Shown: piece by piece, positions 20,064-29,800 of the stretch
How positions within the stretch are numbered: the first letter of the stretch is position 1
Layout: each line of letters starts with the position of its first letter
DNA from: Holophagae bacterium
GTDB taxonomy: Bacteria; Acidobacteriota; Holophagae; Acanthopleuribacterales; Acanthopleuribacteraceae
NCBI GenBank assembly: GCA_030429565.1
Contig: JAUIFE010000001.1
Span: 1,426,001 to 1,490,000, forward strand
DNA length: 64,000 nt
Direction of reading: 5' to 3'
The notes under the pieces: model-generated
Database searches by the model: none
Told to the model about the DNA's origin: nothing
What the model saw: the letters and a program-made list of their open reading frames with translations, nothing else
Position numbers and translations under genes: made by a program

Positions 20064-23000
20064 TTGATTCCCCAACTACAAATCGACACCGCATTGGATC
20101 CGCTGTACGCGCGTTTCCTCGACGAATGCGCGGCCCTCCCTCACTTTCAGGGCGAAATCCGCACGGATTTTTCCACGCGCCTGGTGGCGGCGGTGGACAA
20201 CAGCATCTACCAGGTTTTGCCGCAGGCCGTCATCTTCCCGAAATCGGCCGACGACCTCGCCGCCCTCTTCTCGCTGGCCCAAGACGCCGCCTACCAAGCG
20301 ATTACCTTTAGCCCCCGCGGCGGCGGTACCGGTACCAACGGCCAATCGTTGACGCAAGGCATCATTCTCGACGGCTCGAAGTACATGAACCGTATCTTGG
20401 AAGTCAACCAAGAGGAACAGTGGGCCTGGGTCCAGCCAGGCGTGGTGCTCGACCAGCTCAACGATCACTTGCAGGCAACCGGGTTGTTTTTTGCACCCAA
20501 CCTCTCGCCTAGTAACCGCGCCACCATCGGCGGCATGATCAATACCGACGCCTGCGGCAAGGGCTCGCGTGTTTACGGCAAAACCAGCAGCCACATCTTG
20601 GAAATGGAAATCGTGTTGTTGGACGGCACTATCTGGCAAACCAAACCGCTCACCGCCACCGAATTGGCCGACATTAAGCAACGCGAGGACAGGATTGGTG
20701 CCATTCACCGCACGGTTGACCGCATTGTCACGGAGAACAAAGACCTCATTGAAGAACAGTTCCCCAAAATGCGGCGATTCATGACCGGCTACAACCTCGC
20801 CAAGGTCTACAACGACCAAGGATTCTTCAATTTGGGCGAAATTATCGCCGGCTCGGAAGGCTCACTGGCCATGGTCACACGCGCCCGCGTCCACTTGGAA
20901 CCGGTCCCCAAACACAAGGGGTTGGCGCTGGTCCGTTACCCTTCGTTTGACGCGGCGCTGGGCGACGCCATGGCCCTGCTGGCGACGGAACCGAGCGCGA
21001 TTGAGACGATCGACGATAAAATCCTGGCGCTGGCGCGCGGTGACGAAATCTACGGTCGGGTCAAGGACGCCATTGGCGAGGACGCCCGGGTGAAGAACAT
21101 AAATCTCGTGGAATTCGCGGCGGCCGACGAAGCGGCGGTCGAAGCAAGCTTGGCGCGCCTCAAGCAAGCGGAACACGAGGAAGGCCGCCTGGGCGTTTTC
21201 ATCACCCGCGACGCCAAACAATCGGCGGCGCTGTGGGAACTGCGCAAAAAAGGCGTCGGTCTGCTGGGCAATATGCCAGGCAACCGCAAGCCGGTGGCCT
21301 TTGTCGAAGATACAGCGGTACCACCGGAAAACCTGGCGGCCTACATTCGCGAATTCCGCCAACTGCTCACCGATCACGGCTTGTCGTTCGGTATGTTCGG
21401 GCACGTCGATGTGGGCTGTCTGCACGTGCGGCCGGCACTCGACCTGCAGGACAAAATGGACGAGCGCAAGATTCGCGAGATCTCGGACGGTGTGGTGGCG
21501 CTGGTACGCAAATACGGCGGCGTGATGTGGGCCGAACACGGCAAAGGATTTCGCAGCGAGTACACGCCGTTGTTTTTCGGCGATGAACTCTACGCGGAAC
21601 TCCAAAACATAAAAGCGGCGTTCGACCCCGACAACCGCATGAACCCGGGCAAAGTGGTCACGCCGGCGGGGTTAGACGTGGAAACAGTGAAGGTCGAGGC
21701 ACCGCTGCGTGGTCAGTTTGATCGCCAAGTGCCGCGTTCGGTGCAGCAACCGTTCCAAAACGCCATGTACTGCAACGGCAACGGCGCCTGTTTTAACTAC
21801 CACCACCACCATGTGATGTGCCCGTCGTCGAAGGTCACCCGCGATCGCATTCACTCCCCCAAAGGCCGCGCCACCTTGATCCGCGAATGGCTGCGTGAAC
21901 TGGCGCAAAGCGAAGCGGAAGGGAAACCAAGTTACGCGGCGGAAGGCGGCGATCAGCGGGACGCGGCGGTTGATTTGCAGCGTTTTAACCAAAAAGGTTC
22001 GTGGTGGGCCCGACGCGCCAACGACAAACGCTTGGCACGCGGCGAACAGGATTTCTCGAACGAGGTCTACCAAGCGATGGGCGGTTGTTTGTCGTGCAAG
22101 GCCTGCGCAACCCAATGTCCGATAAACGTGGACATCCCCCACTTTAAAGCCCAGTTCCTCGAGCTGTACCACACGCGTTACAGCCGACCATGGCGCGACT
22201 ATTTGGTCGGTTTTATGGAACGCAGCCTGCCGTTACAGGCCAGCTTGCCGCGTTTGACCAACTTCATGAGTCACAACGGTTTGGCCAAAACGGTCGCGGC
22301 CAAGGGCTTCGGTATGGTCGACGCGCCCAAACTGAGCGTCCCGACCCTGCGCACCTGGATGCGCCGCCGCGGCATGCGCTTCGCCACCCCGGAACTACTG
22401 CGCGGCTTAAGCGATGTCGACAAACAGCGATCCGTGGTGCTGATGCAAGACGCCTTTACCTCGTTTTACGACTGCAAGGTGATGCGCGCGACGCACGCGC
22501 TGTTGGAGTATTTGGGCTTCACGGTGTTTATTGCGCCCTACATGGAGAACGGCAAAGCCCTGCACATCAAAGGCTTCCTCGCTGAGTTCCGCGCAACCGC
22601 GCGCCGCAACGCGGACGCTCACGCGGCGTTGGCGGCAAGCGGCGTCGCGCTAGTCGGCATCGAACCCAGCGTGGTGCTGACCTATCGCGACGAGTACCCG
22701 GCCATTTTGGGCGTGCCGGAGCTGCCGTTTCAGGTTCATTTACTGCAAGAGTGGTTGGTGACCAAAGGAGAGGCACTGCAAACACGCCGTCGCGAAACAA
22801 GCACGGACTTCTCATTGCTGAGCCACTGCATGGAAAAAACGGGGGCACTCGATTCACAAAACCAATGGCGCGAGGTGTTTGAAGCACTGGGTTGCAACCT
22901 CAAAATCTTGCCGGCGGGCTGCTGCGGCATGGCGGGCGTGTACGGCCACGAAAAGAAAAACCTGACCCACTCGAAAGGCATTTTCGACATGAGTTGGGGC

Positions 23001-23150
23001 CTGTACTTCGGTGCCGACAACCCGGCAAAAAACAAAGTGCTGGCGACGGGTTACTCGTGTCGCTCGCAAACGGAACGCTTGGCGGCGTTTAAACCACTGC
23101 ACCCATGCCAAGCGTTGTGCGAGGCACTGGGCGCCCAAGTGGACGCATAG
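20064..23150 (+). CDS. ydiJ: FAD/Fe-S D-2-hydroxyglutarate dehydrogenase, YdiJ type
   Basis: The enzyme is expected to oxidise D-2-hydroxyglutarate to 2-oxoglutarate and pass electrons through Fe-S centres to the respiratory chain. The TTG at 20064 follows GGGAGGAA with good spacing and gives 1028 aa, close to E. coli YdiJ (1018 aa). The N-terminal PCMH-type FAD domain contains PRGGGTGTNGQS and is followed by the flavin oxidase C-terminal domain with GHVDVGCLHVRP. A ferredoxin-like segment with CLSCKACATQCP gives one 4Fe-4S motif, and a second, less regular Cys set occurs around CNGNGACFNYH. C-terminal CCG-type segments (SHCMEKTG, LPAGCCGMAG) resemble heterodisulfide reductase/GlpC domains. 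Its divergent position to serBA suggests that it recycles the D-2-hydroxyglutarate made by SerA. Confidence 0.9.
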   Translation: MIPQLQIDTALDPLYARFLDECAALPHFQGEIRTDFSTRLVAAVDNSIYQVLPQAVIFPKSADDLAALFSLAQDAAYQAITFSPRGGGTGTNGQSLTQGIILDGSKYMNRILEVNQEEQWAWVQPGVVLDQLNDHLQATGLFFAPNLSPSNRATIGGMINTDACGKGSRVYGKTSSHILEMEIVLLDGTIWQTKPLTATELADIKQREDRIGAIHRTVDRIVTENKDLIEEQFPKMRRFMTGYNLAKVYNDQGFFNLGEIIAGSEGSLAMVTRARVHLEPVPKHKGLALVRYPSFDAALGDAMALLATEPSAIETIDDKILALARGDEIYGRVKDAIGEDARVKNINLVEFAAADEAAVEASLARLKQAEHEEGRLGVFITRDAKQSAALWELRKKGVGLLGNMPGNRKPVAFVEDTAVPPENLAAYIREFRQLLTDHGLSFGMFGHVDVGCLHVRPALDLQDKMDERKIREISDGVVALVRKYGGVMWAEHGKGFRSEYTPLFFGDELYAELQNIKAAFDPDNRMNPGKVVTPAGLDVETVKVEAPLRGQFDRQVPRSVQQPFQNAMYCNGNGACFNYHHHHVMCPSSKVTRDRIHSPKGRATLIREWLRELAQSEAEGKPSYAAEGGDQRDAAVDLQRFNQKGSWWARRANDKRLARGEQDFSNEVYQAMGGCLSCKACATQCPINVDIPHFKAQFLELYHTRYSRPWRDYLVGFMERSLPLQASLPRLTNFMSHNGLAKTVAAKGFGMVDAPKLSVPTLRTWMRRRGMRFATPELLRGLSDVDKQRSVVLMQDAFTSFYDCKVMRATHALLEYLGFTVFIAPYMENGKALHIKGFLAEFRATARRNADAHAALAASGVALVGIEPSVVLTYRDEYPAILGVPELPFQVHLLQEWLVTKGEALQTRRRETSTDFSLLSHCMEKTGALDSQNQWREVFEALGCNLKILPAGCCGMAGVYGHEKKNLTHSKGIFDMSWGLYFGADNPAKNKVLATGYSCRSQTERLAAFKPLHPCQALCEALGAQVDA

Positions 23151-23841
23151 CGCATCCAGCGGAACTCAAGCCAAGCGGGCGGCGTCCCGAAAGAGAAAAC
23201 ATACCCCATGCCATCGAGATACCGCAAAGATTCACATTCCAGGTAAAAGAGTGGAAACCCACAAATGTACCAGAGTGAGAGGAATCAGTTTCTCGCATTT
23301 TTTCCAGTCCACAGTTGTTCAACAAGCTTCGGGCTAAACCAGGAAAAATCTAGCAATCTCAACAGATAACCAACTTGACATCACCTCACGCCAATGACAG
23401 AATTTGAGGGATTATCGAGTTTCCCAACTTGGACAACTTAAGCTTTTTTGCCAAGCCTCCTTGGCACCTGCACGCCACAGTTCCGGCCCAACCCGAAACC
23501 ATGGCGGCAATCCCTCATCCCTTTCCGCGAATCCGCGATGGTGCCGGCCGTGTTGTCGCCGGGCGTCGGATTCGCGACCAGGAGCGGCATGATCGTCCCT
23601 TCATCGCCTCACCCCTCCGAGCACCCTCACGCGAGCCTAAAAGACGCGATCCAGCGCGAGCTTTTTAGGTTGCCCCGCGTCGCAAAGCTTGGTCTCGACC
23701 GCGAACCCGGTCGGCATCAAGCATTGCGACGCGGTCCGCAATAACTTCTTAATCGAGCACGGGCCGCTCGTCGCCCACATGTGCCACCCAAATGCACATG
23801 ATTCCCAGATTTGAGACCTCAGCGCGAAAAGGAGAATTAAC
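23151..23841. other. Long leader/promoter region of the NRPS-PKS operon
   Basis: About 690 bases precede the first NRPS-PKS gene. The first third is A/T-rich and holds a candidate promoter at 23375-23403. The remainder is G+C-rich with short open frames but none with a ribosome binding site. An untranslated leader of over 400 bases would be unusual, so a second promoter nearer the gene is possible. Confidence 0.5.
23375..23403 (+). promoter_or_regulatory. Candidate sigma70 promoter for the NRPS-PKS operon
   Basis: A perfect TTGACA (23375-23380) is followed after 17 bases by CAGAAT (23398-23403), a four-of-six match to the -10 consensus, in the A/T-rich part of the leader. Confidence 0.4.
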
Positions 23842-26800
23842 ATGGCAGGCATCGCAAACAAAATCGGCGAAGTCGTGGATCAACATCCCTTAACCGAGGG
23901 TCAGAAAGCTCTTTGGTACCTTTACACCATGGATCCGGAAGGCCGTGCTTACAACATCAATTACGCCTGGTATGTTCGCTCCTCCCTCGACGTGGCATTG
24001 CTCGAGGACTGTCTGGCGAAGTTGGTGGCGCGTTATGAGACCTGGCGGTCGACCTACCCGCTGGTGGGCAAAGAACCGATGCAAGCGATCCACAGCACGA
24101 TGCCGACACCGTTTGAGGTCGTCAAGGTCGCGGGTTTAAGCGACGAGGAAATGGTGCATCGACTGGACGAGGAAGTCTACGAATCCTGGGACTTGGACGA
24201 GCAGGCGCCCATCCGTTGGAAGTTATTTGATCGAGGTGAGAAAGACCCGGTACTGTGGTTCCAAATGCACCACATCGGCATGGACGTGCACTCGGTTATG
24301 CTGGCCTTGGACGAGCTCAGCAAGCTCTACGCGGCGGGCGCCAAAGGCGAAACACTCGAATTGCCCGCGATTACGGTTCGCAACCAGGATTGGGCCAAGA
24401 AACAAAACGCCATTCTCAACGGTGACGAAGGCAAACGCCTTAAAGATTTTTGGTTAAAAACCTTGGAGGGCGAACGGCCGCCACTCGGCATGCCGGTCGA
24501 CGGCCAACGTCCGGCCTTTCCCAATTTCAAAGGCAACTTCATTAAGTTCCCAATTCCCCGCGACATTTCCGACCAGCTCGGCAAGGTGGCGAGCGAACTC
24601 AAGGTCTCGCTGTTTGGCTTGTATCTGTCGCTCTACCAGTTGCTGTTGCATCGCTACACGGGTCAAAAAGAAATTCTGGTGGGCACCCCGACGCTGGGCC
24701 GCACCGAGGAATTTGACAAGGTCTTCGCCTACCTGGTGAGCCCGATCTGTTTCCACACGGTCTTCGAGGGCAATCCCGACTTCGGTGAATTTGTGCAGGC
24801 CAACAACAGCAGAACGATGGATTGCATTAAAAGCCAAGACTATCCGTTTCCCTTACTGGTGCAAGAACTGGATACGGAACGCGACGCCAGCCGCGCCTCG
24901 GTCTTCCAAACGCTGTTCGTTTGGGAAAATCCCAACCGTTTCCTCAAATGGCGCGGCACCCCGAACATGGTCAGCCTCAATGATCGCGGTGAAGAGGACT
25001 GGAACCTGGGCGACATCAAAATGGAACGCCAGTGGGTCAAATTCCAATTGGACGAGTTCGACCTTGCCTTGAAAATTGTCAAACACGGACCCGATTTTTA
25101 CGGCGTATTGGATTACAGCAGCGATCTGTTTAACGACGACACCATGCAGCGTTTTTGCGACAACTACGCCAACCTATTGGCGGAAGTCGCCAAAAACCAC
25201 AAGCGTCGCATTGGCCACCTGCCGATGATGGCACCGATCCAAGAAGACAAAATCATTCAAAACTGGAACGCGACGGAAAAAACCTACCCACCGGCGAAGT
25301 GCCTGCACGAGTTGATGGAGAGCCGCGCCGAAATCGCCAAAGACGATATCGCGGTGGTTTTCGAAGACCAACACGTTACCTTCGACCAATTCAACCGCCG
25401 CGCCAACCAACTGGCCCACTACCTGCGCAAACAGGGCGTCGGCCAGGAAGTGTTTGTCGGCGTTTGTATGGAACGTTGTATTGAACTGGAAGTGGCGCTG
25501 CAAGGCATTCTCAAAGCGGGCGGCGCCTACGTTCCCTTGGACCCGGGCCTACCGCAGAAACGTTTGGTTTACATGGCGGGCGACGCCAAGGTGCCGGTCT
25601 TGATTACGCAGTCCCACCTGTTGGAACGGGTGCCGGAATCGGATGCGGTGGTGCTGGTCATCGACCGCGATTGGGCGGAGATCGAGAAGGAACCGGACAG
25701 CAAACCCGATTCGGGTGTAACGGTCGATAACGCGGCCTACATGATTTACACGTCGGGTTCGACGGGTAACCCCAAGGGCGTGGTCAACACCCACCGCGGC
25801 ATTTACAACCGCCTGATGTGGAAACAAGACGCCTACAACCTGACGCCGGACGACCGCGTCCTGCAAAAAACGCCGTTCAGTTTTGACGTCTCGGTATGGG
25901 AACACTTCTGGGCGCCGATGATGGGTGCACGTTTGGTGATGGCCAAACCGGAAGGCCACAAGGACGGCAGCTACCTGATCGACACGATCAAAAAACACGG
26001 CATCACCACGATCCACTTCGTGCCGTCGATGCTGATGGTGTTTTTGGAAGAAGACAATGTGTCGACCTGTACCTCACTCAAACGGGTGCTGTGTTCGGGT
26101 GAAGCCCTGCCGTGGAACTTGCAGGAACGTTTTTACAGCCTGATGGACCGCGCCGAGTTGCACAACTTGTACGGGCCGACGGAAGCGGCGGTCGACGTTA
26201 CCTGGTGGGCCTGTCCGCGCGATTACGACCGTCCGCTGGTCCCGATTGGCAAAGCCATCACCAACACGCAAATCTACGTGCTCGACAAAAACTTTATGCC
26301 GGTCCCCATCGGCGTGGCGGGCGAGCTGTGCATTGGCGGCATTCAGGTCTCGCGCGGTTACAACAACCGTTTCGACCTAACCGCCGACAAATTCGTGCCG
26401 GATCCGTTCGCGAAAACACCGGGCGCTCGCATGTACCGCACCGGTGACCTGGTGCGGTTTATGGACGACGGCAACATCGAGTACATCAGCCGCATCGACT
26501 TCCAGGTCAAGATTCGCGGCTTTCGCATTGAGATCGGCGAAATTGAAGCAACGATTGCCGAACACGCCAACATCCGCGAAACGGTGGTGGTCGTGCGCGA
26601 GATGGGTGGCTTGGGCGAAAAACAACTGGTGGCCTACTCGGTCGCCAAGGAAAAACCCAACCCCACCAACGAAGAAATGCGCAGCTTCTTGACGGCCAAA
26701 ATGCCGGATTACATGGTGCCGGCGGCATTTGTGTTCCTCGATGAGTTACCGCTTTCACCCAACGGCAAGGTCGACCGCAAGCAACTGCCGGAACCGTCGA

Positions 26801-29800
26801 CCGACCGGCCGGAACTGTCGGCCAACTTCGTGCGGCCGCAAAACGAATTCGAGGAAGCAATTGCGCAGGTCTGGCGCGAGGTGCTGAAGATTCAGAACAT
26901 CGGCATTCACGACAAGTTCTTCGACTTGGGCGGCAACTCGCTGCAGGTGGTCGCGGTTCGCAAACTACTGAAATCGAAGCACGATATCAAAATCACCAAC
27001 ACAGATTTGTTCCAGTTCCCGACGATTGCCGCGCTGGCGGAACACCTAGCCCCGAGCCAAGAAAAAACCAAGGCAGTTTACGCACGCAAAACCAAAGCGG
27101 GCGGCGGCAGCGGCGACATCGCCATCATCGGCATGGCGGGCCGTTTTCCCGGCGCAGACACAATCGACGCCTTCTGGGACAACGTCCGTCAAGGGGTCGA
27201 GTCGATTAAACGCTTTACCACCAAAGAGTTGGAAAACGCGGGCGTCGACCGCGAGCTGCTCAACGACGAGGATTACGTGGGCGCACGCGGCGTGTTGTCG
27301 GACGTGGCCGGTTTCGACGCGGGTTTCTTCGGTTTCAGCCCACGCGAGGCGGAAGTTATGGATCCGCAACAGCGTTTGTTCCTGGAAATCGCCTGGGAAG
27401 CGTTGGAAAGCGCGGGTTACAACCCGGAAACCTTCCCCGGCCGCATCGGCTGTTTCGCGGGTGTGACGCGCAGCGAGTACTTCATTAACAACATTATGAC
27501 CAACCCGCAGTTGGAACGCGCGCTGGGGCCGTTCCAAATCATGCTGCTCAACGACAAGGATTTCCTGCCGACGCGGGTGGCCTTCAAATTTAACCTGCGC
27601 GGGCCGGCAATTAACGTGCAAACGGCCTGTTCGACCTCGCTGGTGGCGGTCCACCAAGCCTGTCGCTCGCTGATTAACGGCGAATGCGACCAGGCGTTGG
27701 CGGGCGGCGTTTCGGTACAGGTGCCGCAAGTCTCGGGTTACCTGTACAACGAAGGCGGCATCCACTCGCCGGACGGCCACGTGCGCGCCTTCGACGCCGA
27801 AGCCAAAGGCATGGTGGTCAGCAGCGGCGCGGGCGTGGTGCTCTTGAAGCGGCTCGACGAAGCGATTGCCGACGGCGACAACATTCAAGCCGTCATCAAA
27901 GCAACGGCGATTAACAACGACGGCGCCAACAAGGTCGGCTACACGGCCCCGTCGGTGGCGGGTCAGGCCGAAGTCATCGCCGAAACCCACGCGGTGGCGG
28001 GCATTAACGCGGAAAGCGTGACCTACATCGAAACCCACGGCACGGGCACGCACCTGGGTGATCCCATCGAAATCGCGGCGCTGACCAAAGCTTTCCGTTA
28101 CGGCACCAACAAAACGGGTTACTGCCGCATCGGTTCGTTGAAATCGAACGTGGGTCACTTGGACTCGGCGGCGGGTGTCGCCGGTCTGATCAAAACGGCG
28201 TTGTCGTTGAAACACAAGTTAATGCCGCCCAGTTTGCACTACAAAAACCCCAACCCGGACATCGACTTCGAGAGTACGCCGTTTGTGGTTAACACGGACC
28301 TGCACGTGTGGGAACACGGCGACACGCCGCGCCGCGCGGGTGTTTCCTCCTTCGGCATCGGCGGCACCAACGCCCACGCGCTGATGGAAGAGTTCACCGG
28401 CAAAGTAGAAAGCGACGCGGGTCGCGACTTCCACGTGCTGACGCTGTCGGCGCGCACGCCGGACGCACTACAATCGCACCGCGAGAATTTACTGAGTCAC
28501 CTCAAGAAAAACGAGGACCAAAACCTGGCCGACGTGGCCTTCACGCTGATGACAGGTCGCAAGTTGTTCGCCAATCGCTGCGCACTGGTGGTCGACAGTG
28601 TCGCCGACGCGGTCGCCATCCTCGAAAACGGCGAAACCAAAAAAATCCACACGGGATTCGAAAGCAAACAGCCGAAACCGGTGGTGTTCATGTTCTCGGG
28701 TCAAGGGGCGCAATACCCGCAAATGGGCCGCGATCTCTACGAAAACGAACCCTACTTTAAGGAACAGGTCGACCACTGCGCCGAGTTGCTGAAACCTTGG
28801 TTTGGCTCGGACATTCGCGACTTAATTTATCCCGATACCAACGACGAAGGCGAGCGCAAAGCGGCGGCGGCGAAACTCAACGAAACCCAAAACACGCAAC
28901 CGGCGTTGTTTGTGATTGAGTACGCAACGGCTAAAACCTGGCTGCACTGGGGTGTTAAACCGCAGTTCATGATGGGTCACAGCATCGGCGAATACGTGGC
29001 GGCTTGTTTGGCGGGCGTGATGTCGCTGGAAGACGCGTTGCGCGTGGTCACGGTGCGTGGGCGCCTGATGTTTGCCCAGCCAACGGGTTCCATGTTGGCG
29101 GTGCCGATGCCTGCGGGTGATGTGGAACCCAAGCTGCCGGCCAACTTAACGGTGGCGGCAATCAACATGCCGTCGCGCTGCGTGGTGGCGGGCCCGACCG
29201 AAGCAATCGAAGCCTTCAAGAACACGCTCGAAGCGGAAGAAATCAAAAGCACCATGCTGCACACCTCACACGCCTTCCACAGCGCGATGATGGACGGCAT
29301 GCTGGAAGAGTTCACCAACGAGGTGCGCAAGGTCAAACGCAACGCGCCGACCATTCCCTATGTTTCCAACCTGACGGGCACCTGGATTACCGCCGAACAA
29401 GCAACAGACCCAACCTATTACGCGCAACACCTGCGCCAGGCGGTCCGTTTCGCCGACGGCGTAGAAGCGCTGTTGGAAAAAGGCGACCTGATCCTGCTGG
29501 AAGTGGGACCGGGTAAAGCTTTGGCCACCTTCGCACGCGGTCAAGTACGCCGCAAGGGCGATTCCAAGGTGATCACGTCGCTGCGCCACCCCAAGGACCA
29601 ACTCTCGGACGCGCGTTTCTTCCAAGAAGCGCTGGCGCAACTGTGGGTAGAAGGGGTCGGTTTCGACCACAACACGCTTTTCGCCAATCAAAAACGGTGT
29701 CGCGTGCCACTGCCCACCTATCCGTTCGAGCGCCGTCGCTTCTGGGTGGAACCCAAAAAGGAAACGGCCAAAGCGAAACCCAAACAGTTGCCGACACCGC

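Noticed and set aside
27046..28215. Minus-strand open frame of 389 codons
   Set aside because: It is opposite the ketosynthase part of the NRPS-PKS gene. High third-position G+C removes stop codons on the other strand; the Arg/Gln-rich product is not protein-like.
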